From the NCBI RefSeq assembly GCF_033406955.1, contig NZ_CP137734.1, positions 4,960,001 through 5,024,000 of the forward strand: a stretch of DNA of 64,000 bases. The letters are read 5' to 3'. Shown here piece by piece: positions 7,241 through 15,060 of this stretch (position 1 is its first letter; every line of letters begins with the position of its first letter). The notes under the pieces are model-generated. The model was not told where the DNA came from. It searched no databases and saw only the letters and a program-made list of their open reading frames with translations. Origin of the DNA: Streptomyces violaceoruber. Its GTDB lineage: Bacteria > Actinomycetota > Actinomycetes > Streptomycetales > Streptomycetaceae. The position numbers were made by a program, and so were the translations under genes.

Positions 7241-10039
7241 ATGCCCCCCACCACCACCGCCTCCACGGGTCAGCAGGCCGGCACGTCCGGCAGGAAGAAG
7301 GCGCGCAAGGGGCGCAAGGGCCGCCTGCTCGTCCTCGTGCTGGTCCTGGCCCTCATCGGCGGCCTCGCCTACGGGGCGTACTGGTCGATCAGCACGGTCC
7401 GGGCGTCCTTCCCGCAGACCAAGGGCTCGATCACGCTGGACGGCCTGTCGGGCCCGGTCGACGTCAAGCGCGACGGGTACGGCATCCCGCAGGTCTACGC
7501 CTCCACCGAGGAGGACCTGTTCATGGCGCAGGGCTACGTCCAGGCGCAGGACCGGTTCTACGAGATGGACGTACGCCGGCACATGACCGCCGGGCGCCTG
7601 TCGGAGATGTTCGGCAAGAGCCAGATCGACAACGACGAGTTCCTGCGCACGCTGGGCTGGCACCGGGTGGCGAAGAAGGAGTACGACGAGAAGCTCTCGG
7701 ACTCCACGAAGAAGTACCTCCAGGCGTACTCCAAGGGCGTCAACGCCTATCTGAAGGGCAAGGACGGCGCGGACCTCTCCCTGGAGTACGCGGCCCTCGG
7801 TTTCACCAACGACTACAAGCCCCAGGCGTGGACCCCGGTCGACTCCGTGGCCTGGCTGAAGGCGATGGCCTGGGACCTGCGCGGCAACATGCAGGACGAG
7901 GTCGACCGCGCGCTGATGACCAGCCGCCTCGGCCCCAAGCAGATCGCCGACCTCTACCCGGCCTACCCGTACGACCGCAACAAGGCGATCGTCCAGGAGG
8001 GCCAGTACGACGAGCTGACCGAGACGTTCGACGGCGGTGGTGCGTCGGGCGGCGACGAGAGCGACGGCACGGGCACCGGCACGGGGACCGGTACGGGCAC
8101 GGGCACGGGTACCGGCACCGGTACGGGATCCGGAAGCGCCCTGGAGGGCCAACTGGCCGGTCTCCAGAACGTCCTGGACAACGTCCCCACCGCCGTCGGT
8201 GTGAACGGCAACGGCATCGGCTCCAACTCGTGGGTCGTCTCCGGCAAGCACACCATCACCGGCAAGCCGCTGCTGGCCAACGACCCGCACCTGTCGCCGT
8301 CCCTGCCCTCCGTCTGGTACCAGATGGGCCTGCACTGCCGCACCGTCTCCGACAAGTGCCGGTACGACGTCGCCGGATACACCTTCGCCGGCATGCCCGG
8401 CGTGGTCGTCGGCCACAACCAGGAGATCGCCTGGGGCCTGACCAACTCCGGCGCCGACGTCACCGACCTCTACCTGGAGAAGATCACCGGCGAGGGCTAC
8501 CAGTACGACGGCAAGGTGGTCCCCTTCGAGACGCGCGAGGAGACCATCAAGGTCGCCGGCGGCGACTCCAAGAAGATCGTCGTCCGTGAGACGAACAACG
8601 GCCCCCTGCTCTCCGACCGCGACGACGAGCTGGTGAAGACCGGCAAGAAGGCCACCGTCGAGACCGCCGCCCCCGACCGCGGCGACGGGTACGGCGTGGC
8701 GCTGCGCTGGACCGCGCTCGAGGCGGGCACCTCCATGGACGCCGTCTTCGCCATCGACCGGGCGCGGAACTGGGACGACTTCCGCGAGGCCGCCACGCTG
8801 TTCGACGTGCCCTCGCAGAACCTGGTCTACGCCGACGAGGAGCACATCGGCTACACGCTGCCGGGCCGGATCCCGGTGCGCGCGGAGGGCCACGACGGCT
8901 CCGTCCCGGCGCCGGGCTGGGACCCGAAGTTCCGCTGGACCGGCGAGTACATCGACCAGGACGAACTGCCCTACGAGTACGACCCGGAGCGCGGCTACAT
9001 CGTGACCGCCAACCAGGCCGTCGTCGACGCGGACAAGTACCCGTACACGCTCACCACGGACTGGGGCTACGGCGCCCGCAGCCAGCGCATCACCTCCCTG
9101 ATCGAGCAGAAGATCAAGGACGGCGGCAAGATCTCCACCGACGACATGCGCCAGATGCAGCTGGACAACAGCAGCGAGATGGCCAAGCTGCTCGTGCCCC
9201 AGCTGCTGAAGATCGACATCGCCGACAAGGACGTCCGCGAGGCGCAGAAGCTGCTGGAGGGCTGGGACTACACCCAGGACGCCGACTCGGCCGCCGCCGC
9301 CTACTTCAACGCGGTCTGGCGCAACATCCTCAAGCTCGCCTTCGGCAACAAGCTGCCCAAGGAACTGCGGGTCGAGGGCCAGTGCCTGTGGGTCGACCCG
9401 GTCAACACCACCGGCCCCGCGGACGAGACCAACAAGGTCCGCGAATGCGGCCAGCGCGACGCCGACCAGGCGCAGCCGGACGGTGGCGACCGCTGGTTCG
9501 AGGTGGTCCGCACGCTGCTGGAGAAGCCGAAGAGCGACTGGTGGACGACGCCGGCCAACGGCACCCGCAAGGGCGCCGACCACAACCGCGACGACCTGTT
9601 CAAGCGCGCCATGACCGACGCCCGCTGGGAGCTGACCGCCAAGCTCGGCAAGGACATCGACACCTGGAACTGGGGCCGCCTGCACCGCCTGTTCCTGAAG
9701 AACCAGACCCTGGGCACCGAGGGCCCCGGCTTCCTGAAGTACGCCCTCAACCGCGGCCCCTGGAAGCTCAGCGGCGGCGAGGCGGCGGTCAACGCCTCCG
9801 GCTGGAACGCGGCCGGCGGCTACGGGGTGATCTGGGTGCCGTCCATGCGGATGGTGGTCAACCTCGGCGACCTCGACAAGTCCCGCTGGATCAACCTCAC
9901 CGGCGCCTCCGGGCACGCCTACAGCGCCCACTACACGGACCAGACCGACAAGTGGGCGAACGGCGAGCTGCTGCCGTGGTCCTTCACGAGGAAGGCCGTC
10001 GACGAGAGCACGAGCGACACGCTGGTGCTCAAGCCGTAG
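7241..10039 (+). CDS. Penicillin acylase family N-terminal-nucleophile amidohydrolase, membrane-anchored
   Basis: The 932-residue precursor has a basic leader and one hydrophobic helix (LLVLVLVLALIGGLAYGAYW, about residues 28-48) acting as signal anchor, so the enzyme acts outside the membrane. The alpha region contains DGYGIPQVYASTEEDLFMAQGYVQAQDR. A Gly-Thr repeat of ten units (about residues 276-296) marks the linker, followed by the beta chain beginning at Ser328 in GSNSWVVSG, the catalytic nucleophile position of the family. NDPHLSPSLPSVWYQ and the late NASGWNAAGGYG fit the acylase fold. Family members hydrolyse beta-lactam side chains, N-acyl homoserine lactones or lipopeptides; the substrate is unknown. 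It ends at a strong hairpin. Confidence 0.88.
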   Translation: MPPTTTASTGQQAGTSGRKKARKGRKGRLLVLVLVLALIGGLAYGAYWSISTVRASFPQTKGSITLDGLSGPVDVKRDGYGIPQVYASTEEDLFMAQGYVQAQDRFYEMDVRRHMTAGRLSEMFGKSQIDNDEFLRTLGWHRVAKKEYDEKLSDSTKKYLQAYSKGVNAYLKGKDGADLSLEYAALGFTNDYKPQAWTPVDSVAWLKAMAWDLRGNMQDEVDRALMTSRLGPKQIADLYPAYPYDRNKAIVQEGQYDELTETFDGGGASGGDESDGTGTGTGTGTGTGTGTGTGTGSGSALEGQLAGLQNVLDNVPTAVGVNGNGIGSNSWVVSGKHTITGKPLLANDPHLSPSLPSVWYQMGLHCRTVSDKCRYDVAGYTFAGMPGVVVGHNQEIAWGLTNSGADVTDLYLEKITGEGYQYDGKVVPFETREETIKVAGGDSKKIVVRETNNGPLLSDRDDELVKTGKKATVETAAPDRGDGYGVALRWTALEAGTSMDAVFAIDRARNWDDFREAATLFDVPSQNLVYADEEHIGYTLPGRIPVRAEGHDGSVPAPGWDPKFRWTGEYIDQDELPYEYDPERGYIVTANQAVVDADKYPYTLTTDWGYGARSQRITSLIEQKIKDGGKISTDDMRQMQLDNSSEMAKLLVPQLLKIDIADKDVREAQKLLEGWDYTQDADSAAAAYFNAVWRNILKLAFGNKLPKELRVEGQCLWVDPVNTTGPADETNKVRECGQRDADQAQPDGGDRWFEVVRTLLEKPKSDWWTTPANGTRKGADHNRDDLFKRAMTDARWELTAKLGKDIDTWNWGRLHRLFLKNQTLGTEGPGFLKYALNRGPWKLSGGEAAVNASGWNAAGGYGVIWVPSMRMVVNLGDLDKSRWINLTGASGHAYSAHYTDQTDKWANGELLPWSFTRKAVDESTSDTLVLKP

Positions 10040-10058
10040 CCGGACCCGTCCCCGCCGA

Positions 10059-10108
10059 CGGACGGCGAAACGGCCTCCACGCACGCGTGGAGGCCGTTTC
10101 GCCGTCCG
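10059..10108. terminator. Bidirectional hairpin terminator
   Basis: A perfect 24-bp inverted repeat (arms 10059-10082 and 10085-10108) between the ends of the convergent acylase and cyclo-ligase genes. It has no U-tract, which is usual for Streptomyces, and could stop transcription from both sides. Confidence 0.85.
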
Positions 10109-10127
10109 GCACCCGTGGGTCCGGGCG

Positions 10128-10742
10128 TCAGCGGAACCGGCGCACCCCCGACGGCGTCACCACCGCGTCCACCGGCCGGTCGTGCGGCTCCGCGGGGACG
10201 TGCTCGACGACCTCCCCGTCGTAGAGCAGCACCAGCAGCGCGGGGCGCGCGCCCGCCGCTTCCAGCCGGGCCAGCACCCGGTCGTACGAGCCGCCCCCGC
10301 GCCCCAGGCGCAGCCCGCGGCCGTCCACCGCGACCCCCGGCAGCAGCACGACGTCCGCCCGCGTCACCGCCTCCGGCCCCAGCCGCTCACCGGCGGGCTC
10401 GAACAGCTCCATCCGCCCGCCGTGGCGCACGCGCGCCAGGGAGCCCTCCCCGGTGTACTCGCCCCAGTCCAGGTCGTTGTCCGGCAGCAGTGCGGGCAGC
10501 AGCACGCGCACCCCCCGCGCGCGCAGCGCGTCCAGGAGCGCGAGGGTGCCCGGTTCGGCGCCCACGGAGACGTACGCCGCCACGGCGTGCGCCCCCGCGA
10601 CCTCCGGCAGTCCGAGTGCCCGCCGGGCCAGCGCGTCCGCGGATTCCCGCACGTCATCCGGCGTCATCCTGTTACGCGCCGCGAGGAGGTCCCGCCGCAG
10701 GAGGCGCTTGCCGGGTCCGTCCGCGGGGTCGTTGTGAGGCAA
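10128..10742 (-). CDS. 5-formyltetrahydrofolate cyclo-ligase
   Basis: Cytosolic enzyme that converts 5-formyl-THF to 5,10-methenyl-THF with ATP. The 204-residue protein starts with a basic segment (GKRLLRRDLLAARNRMT), then has VAAYVSVGAEPGTLALLDALRARG, ELFEPAGERLG, the nucleotide-binding VLLPGVAVDGRGLRLGRGGGSYDR, and a C-terminal DAVVTPSGVRRF typical of the family. A TTG start at 10742 follows a GGGAG site. It lies head to head with galU, the arrangement also known in mycobacteria. Confidence 0.9.
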   Translation of the reverse strand: MPHNDPADGPGKRLLRRDLLAARNRMTPDDVRESADALARRALGLPEVAGAHAVAAYVSVGAEPGTLALLDALRARGVRVLLPALLPDNDLDWGEYTGEGSLARVRHGGRMELFEPAGERLGPEAVTRADVVLLPGVAVDGRGLRLGRGGGSYDRVLARLEAAGARPALLVLLYDGEVVEHVPAEPHDRPVDAVVTPSGVRRFR

Positions 10743-10835
10743 TGGTCACTCCCGTACCACTCTGATCTGCTCATATGAGCGTAGAGGCTCAGGCGACACA
10801 GATTCTCCCGATAGGCACCGGATATGGTGGCGCGC

Positions 10836-11747
10836 ATGACTCAGTCCCACCCCAGGATCAGCAAGGCTGTCATCCCAGCAGCCGGTCTCGGTACCCGGTT
10901 CCTGCCGGCCACCAAGGCCACTCCCAAGGAGATGCTGCCGGTCGTCGACAAGCCGGCGATCCAGTACGTGGTCGAAGAGGCCGTCACCGCCGGCCTTGGC
11001 GACGTCCTCATGGTCACCGGCCGCAACAAGCGCCCCCTCGAGGACCACTTCGACCGCAATTACGAACTGGAGTCCGCCCTCCAGAAGAAGGGCGACGCGA
11101 GCCGCCTGGCCAAGGTCCAGGAATCCAGCGACCTCGCGATGATGCACTACGTCCGCCAGGGCGACCCCAAGGGCCTCGGCCACGCCGTGCTGTGCGCCGC
11201 CCCGCACGTCGGCCACGAGCCCTTCGCGGTCCTGCTCGGCGACGACCTGATCGACCCGCGCGACCCCCTGCTCCAGCGCATGATCGACGTCCAGGAGCAG
11301 TACGGCGGCAGCGTGATCGCCCTCATGGAGGTCGCGCCGGAGCAGATTCACCTCTACGGCTGCGCGGCCGTGGAGAGCACCGCGGACAGCGACGTGGTCA
11401 AGGTCGGCGGACTGGTCGAGAAGCCGGACCCGGCCGACGCCCCGTCCAACTACGCCATCATCGGCCGCTACGTGCTCGACCCGCACGTCTTCGACATACT
11501 CCGCAAGACCGAGCCCGGCCGCGGCGGCGAGATCCAGCTGACCGACGCCCTCCAGCAGCTCGCCGAGGACGAGTCCGTCGGCGGCCCGGTGCACGGCGTC
11601 GTCTTCAAGGGCCGCCGCTATGACACCGGCGACCGCGGCGACTACCTGCGTGCCATTGTCCGACTCGCGTGCGAACGTGAGGACCTGGGCCCGGACTTCC
11701 GGACCTGGCTCCGCAGTTACGTAGCCGAGGAGATGCAGGGACGTTGA
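10836..11747 (+). CDS. galU: UTP-glucose-1-phosphate uridylyltransferase
   Basis: Makes UDP-glucose from UTP and glucose-1-phosphate, feeding trehalose, wall sugars and the Leloir pathway encoded at 58.6-61.8 kb. The 303-residue protein has the nucleotidyltransferase signature AVIPAAGLGTRFLPATKATPKEMLPVVDKP at the N-terminus (residues ~10-39), then GRNKRPLEDHFD, QGDPKGLGHAVLCA and LLGDDLIDP, as in bacterial GalU. ATG 10836 is preferred over ATG 10824 because TATGGT (10823-10828) sits 7 nt upstream of it, a leaderless layout. Its stop overlaps the TTG start of the next gene by 4 nt (TTGA), so expression is probably coupled. Confidence 0.92.
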   Translation: MTQSHPRISKAVIPAAGLGTRFLPATKATPKEMLPVVDKPAIQYVVEEAVTAGLGDVLMVTGRNKRPLEDHFDRNYELESALQKKGDASRLAKVQESSDLAMMHYVRQGDPKGLGHAVLCAAPHVGHEPFAVLLGDDLIDPRDPLLQRMIDVQEQYGGSVIALMEVAPEQIHLYGCAAVESTADSDVVKVGGLVEKPDPADAPSNYAIIGRYVLDPHVFDILRKTEPGRGGEIQLTDALQQLAEDESVGGPVHGVVFKGRRYDTGDRGDYLRAIVRLACEREDLGPDFRTWLRSYVAEEMQGR

Positions 11748-13093
11748 GCAGCAGCGCGCACCGTGACACCGGCCACGACCACGCCGCCGCGGGCCCCGGC
11801 CCGGACCGGCTGTGGTCGGTGCAGGACCACCTGGACGACGTCCTCGCCACCGTCCGCCCCCTGGACCCCATCGAGCTGAACCTGCTCGACGCCCAGGGCT
11901 GCATGCTGGTCGACGACATCACGGTGCCGCTGTCCCTGCCGCCGTTCGACAACAGCTCCATGGACGGGTATGCGGTGCGGGTCACCGATGTGGCGGGCGC
12001 CAGCGAGGAGTTCCCCGCCGTCCTGGAGGTCGTCGGGGACGTCGCCGCCGGCCAGACCGACCCGATCGCCGTGGGCCCCGGCCAGGCGGCGCGCATCATG
12101 ACCGGCGCCCCGCTGCCGCGCGGCGCGGAGGCCGTCGTGCCCGTGGAGTGGACCGACGGCGGGTCGGGCGCGGGCCCGGTCGCCGGGATGCGGGCCCGCA
12201 GTCTGGCCCCGGAGGGCGCCGAGGGCCATGTGCAGGTGTACCGGCCGGCCGAGGAACGCGCGCACGTGCGCGCCAAGGGCAGCGACGTCCGCTCCGGCGA
12301 CCGCGCCCTGGCGGCGGGCACCGTCCTCGGCCCCCCGCAGATCGGCCTGCTGGCCGCGATCGGCCGGGGCACGGTACGGGTGCGCCCGCGCCCGCGCGTG
12401 GTGGTGCTCTCCACCGGCAGCGAACTCGTCCAGCCCGACGAACAGCTGGCGCCTGGTCAGATCTACGACTCCAACAGCTTCGCCCTCACCGCGGCCGCCC
12501 GCGACGCCGGCGCCATCGCCTACCGGGTGGGTGCGGTCGCCGACGACGCCGAGACCCTGCGGGCCACCATCGAGGACCAGCTGGTGCGCGCCGACCTGAT
12601 GGTCACCACCGGCGGGGTGAGCGTCGGTGCGTACGACGTGGTCAAGGAGGCGCTGGCGCACGTCGGCGACGAGGACGAGCCGGGCGGCGGCGTGGACTTC
12701 CGCAAGCTCGCCATGCAGCCGGGCAAGCCCCAGGGCTTCGGCTCCGTCGGCCCCGACCACACCCCGCTGCTCGCCCTGCCCGGCAACCCGGTCTCGTCGT
12801 ACGTCTCCTTCGAGCTGTTCGTGCGTCCCGCGATCCGCACCCTCATGGGGCTGCCCGACGTGCACCGTCCGACGGTCACCGCGTCCCTGGCCGCGGACAA
12901 GGCGCTGACCTCGCCGAAGGGCCGCAGGCAGTTCCTGCGGGGCAGTCACGCCGGCGGTTCGGTCACTCCCGTCGGCGGCTCCGGCTCGCATCTCGTGGCC
13001 GCCCTCGCGCAGGCGAACGCGCTGATCGTCGTCCCCGAGGACACCGAGTCCGTCGAGCCCGGCACCGAGGTCGAGGTGGTCCTGCTCGGCTGA
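11744..13093 (+). CDS. moeA: MoeA-type molybdopterin molybdenumtransferase / gephyrin-like Glp
   Basis: The 449-residue protein has MoeA features in order: PLDPIELNLLDAQGC, DNSSMDGYAVRVTDVAG with the conserved Asp, ARIMTGAPLPRGAEAVVPVE, a domain-III mononucleotide fold (VVVLSTGSELV, YDSNSFALTAAARDAGA, VTTGGVSVGAYDVVKEAL), GNPVSSYVSFELFVRPAI, and a C-terminal beta domain. MoeA inserts molybdate into adenylated molybdopterin. In Corynebacterium the paralogous Glp instead works at the divisome with the membrane receptor GlpR, and a SepX/GlpR gene lies 2 kb downstream here. Active-site residues look intact, so enzymatic and division roles are both possible. A TTG start overlaps the galU stop. Confidence 0.85.
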   Translation: MSSSAHRDTGHDHAAAGPGPDRLWSVQDHLDDVLATVRPLDPIELNLLDAQGCMLVDDITVPLSLPPFDNSSMDGYAVRVTDVAGASEEFPAVLEVVGDVAAGQTDPIAVGPGQAARIMTGAPLPRGAEAVVPVEWTDGGSGAGPVAGMRARSLAPEGAEGHVQVYRPAEERAHVRAKGSDVRSGDRALAAGTVLGPPQIGLLAAIGRGTVRVRPRPRVVVLSTGSELVQPDEQLAPGQIYDSNSFALTAAARDAGAIAYRVGAVADDAETLRATIEDQLVRADLMVTTGGVSVGAYDVVKEALAHVGDEDEPGGGVDFRKLAMQPGKPQGFGSVGPDHTPLLALPGNPVSSYVSFELFVRPAIRTLMGLPDVHRPTVTASLAADKALTSPKGRRQFLRGSHAGGSVTPVGGSGSHLVAALAQANALIVVPEDTESVEPGTEVEVVLLG

Positions 13094-13179
13094 GCGGGGC
13101 CCGATGGCGGTAGCGTGTCGCGCACAGCAGGCCCACGCGCCGCACCGCGCCGGGCCAGGACCGGGAGCGCCACACGAGC

Positions 13180-13692
13180 ATGAGTACCCAGGACCGGCCG
13201 TCCGGGAGCGGGCAGGACCCGCAGGACCGGCTGACGCACATCGACGAGGCGGGCGCCGCCCGGATGGTCGACGTGTCCGGCAAGGACGTGACCGCCCGCA
13301 CCGCCCGCGCCAGTGGACGCGTCCTCGTCGCGCCCCGCGTGGTCGAGCTGCTGCGCGGCGAGGGCGTGCCGAAGGGCGACGCCCTGGCCACCGCGCGGAT
13401 CGCGGGCATCATGGGCGCCAAGCGCACCCCCGACCTGATCCCGTTGTGCCACCCGTTGTCGGTCTCCGGTGTGAAACTGGACCTGTCGGTCGCGGACGAC
13501 GCCGTGGAGATCACCGCCACGGTGCGGACGACGGATCGCACGGGCGTCGAGATGGAGGCGCTCACCGCGGTCTCCGTCGCCGCCCTCACCGTGGTCGACA
13601 TGGTCAAGGCGGTCGACAAGGGAGCGGTCATCACGGACGTGCGGGTGGAACAGAAGACGGGCGGCAAGTCCGGCGACTGGACCAGGTCATGA
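13180..13692 (+). CDS. moaC: Cyclic pyranopterin monophosphate synthase MoaC
   Basis: Catalyses the second half of the first step of molybdenum cofactor synthesis, forming cyclic pyranopterin monophosphate from the MoaA product. The 170-residue protein contains THIDEAGAARMVDVSGKD, GDALATARIAGIMGAKRTPDLIPLCHPL, and EMEALTAVSVAALTVVDMVKA, all diagnostic of MoaC; the His in LCHPL and the Lys in VDMVKAVDKG are catalytic-site positions. The ATG at 13180 has no strong ribosome site. Its TGA overlaps the ATG of the next gene (ATGA). Confidence 0.94.
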   Translation: MSTQDRPSGSGQDPQDRLTHIDEAGAARMVDVSGKDVTARTARASGRVLVAPRVVELLRGEGVPKGDALATARIAGIMGAKRTPDLIPLCHPLSVSGVKLDLSVADDAVEITATVRTTDRTGVEMEALTAVSVAALTVVDMVKAVDKGAVITDVRVEQKTGGKSGDWTRS

Positions 13693-14228
13693 CGCCGGAC
13701 GCCGGCGTGGGAGGCGCCCTCCTCGGGCCGTACGCCGCCCTGGTGGTCACGGCGTCCAACCGGGCCGCCGCCGGTGTCTACGAGGACAGGGGCGGACCCC
13801 TGATCGCCGAGGGGCTGCGCCGCTTCGGCTTCGCCGTCGACGGCCCGCAGGTCGTGCCCGACGGCGACCCCGTGCGGGCCGCCCTCCGCGCGGGCGTCGA
13901 AGCGGGCTTCGACGTGATCGTCACCACCGGCGGCACCGGCATCTCGCCGACCGACCGCACCCCGGAGGCCACCCGGGCCGTGATCGACCGGGAGGTCCCG
14001 GGCATCGCGGAGGCGATCCGGGCGTACGGCCGCGACAAGGTGCCGGCCGCGGCGCTCTCCAGGGGACTGGCCGGAGTGGCGGGCGGCACGCTGATCGTCA
14101 ACCTGCCGGGCTCCTCCGGCGGGGTGAAGGACGGCCTCGCGGTGCTGGAGCCGCTGCTGAAGCACGCCGTGGACCAGATCCGCGGCGGCGACCACCCGAG
14201 ACCAGCCAGCGGTGGGGGTGCGAGCTGA
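13689..14228 (+). CDS. Molybdopterin adenylyltransferase (MogA/MoaB family)
   Basis: Adenylates molybdopterin before metal insertion. The 179-residue protein has the MogA/MoaB core: AALVVTASNRAAAGVYEDRGG, VIVTTGGTGISPTDRTPEAT (Gly-rich loop and catalytic Asp region), and LIVNLPGSSGGVKDGLAVLEP. It begins with the ATG of ATGA overlapping moaC, and its own TGA lies inside the CTG start codon region of the following acetyltransferase, so the three genes appear translationally coupled. MogA and MoaB homologues share these motifs, so no symbol is given. Confidence 0.9.
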   Translation: MTPDAGVGGALLGPYAALVVTASNRAAAGVYEDRGGPLIAEGLRRFGFAVDGPQVVPDGDPVRAALRAGVEAGFDVIVTTGGTGISPTDRTPEATRAVIDREVPGIAEAIRAYGRDKVPAAALSRGLAGVAGGTLIVNLPGSSGGVKDGLAVLEPLLKHAVDQIRGGDHPRPASGGGAS

Positions 14229-14887
14229 ACGGCCCGTCCTGGCCCGCCGAGCTGACGGACGGCGACATCGTCCTGAGGCCGATAAAGCTGCGCGACCAGC
14301 GGACCTGGCGCGAGGTCAACCGGCGCAACCGGGACTGGCTGCGACCGTGGGAGGCCACCATCCCGCCGCCCGGGCCCGGCGGCCCGATCGCGCACCGGCC
14401 GACCTACCGGCAGATGGTGCGGCACCTGAGGTCCGAGGCCCACGCGGGCCGGATGCTGCCGTTCGTCATCGAGTACCAGGGGCGGCTGGTCGGCCAGTTG
14501 ACGGTGGCCGGCATCACCTGGGGCTCGATGTGCTCCGGACACGTCGGCTACTGGGTGGACGAGGCGGTGGCCGGCCGCGGGGTGATGCCGACGGCCGTGG
14601 CGCTGGCCGTGGACCACTGTTTCCGCACCGTCGGACTGCACCGCGTCGAGGTCTGCATTCGCCCCGAGAACGCGCCGAGCCGCCGGGTGGTGGAGAAACT
14701 CGGATTCCGCGAGGAGGGTCTCAGGCCGCGTTATCTCCACATCGACGGAGCCTGGCGGGACCATCTCGTCTTCGCGCTCACCGCGGAAGAGGTTCCCGAA
14801 GGACTGCTGCGGCGATGGCACCGGTCACGGCACCGCAGTACCCCCAACGCGGGGAACAGCGGCAGCACCGGCAACGCCGGGAATTGA
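14225..14887 (+). CDS. RimJ-like GNAT N-acetyltransferase, apparent CTG start
   Basis: The 220-residue product (LNGPSWPAELTDGDIVLRPI...) is a GNAT acetyltransferase: an N-terminal RPIKLRDQRTWREVNRRNRDWLRPWE module as in RimJ/ribosomal-protein acetyltransferases, then GQLTVAGITWG, GYWVDEAVAGRGVMPTAVAL (acetyl-CoA loop) and HRVEVCIRPENAPSRRVVEKLGF. There is no ATG, GTG or TTG in frame that keeps the conserved N-terminus; the first candidate is CTG at 14225, overlapping the preceding TGA (CTGA). The next ATG, at 14414, would delete the N-terminal ~63 residues. The C-terminus is an Asn/Gly/Ser-rich tail (NAGNSGSTGNAGN). Confidence 0.82.
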   Translation: MNGPSWPAELTDGDIVLRPIKLRDQRTWREVNRRNRDWLRPWEATIPPPGPGGPIAHRPTYRQMVRHLRSEAHAGRMLPFVIEYQGRLVGQLTVAGITWGSMCSGHVGYWVDEAVAGRGVMPTAVALAVDHCFRTVGLHRVEVCIRPENAPSRRVVEKLGFREEGLRPRYLHIDGAWRDHLVFALTAEEVPEGLLRRWHRSRHRSTPNAGNSGSTGNAGN

Positions 14888-15060
14888 ATAAACGTTCGAA
14901 ATTGATCGGGCCGTGACCATCCCGAAGCGGATAATTTCGCGGTCCTGGCAGTCGGCTGATCGGATCGATCACAAGAAAAGTTCGAAATATCAGCCAGATC
15001 GTGCGACACACCGGCTCAATTGGCGGATGGCCTCACGCAAACCCCTCTACCGTGTGAGGC

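Noticed and set aside
7172..10084. A long minus-strand frame opposite the acylase
   Set aside because: The acylase on the plus strand has signal anchor, nucleophile Ser and family motifs; the minus frame is a composition shadow.
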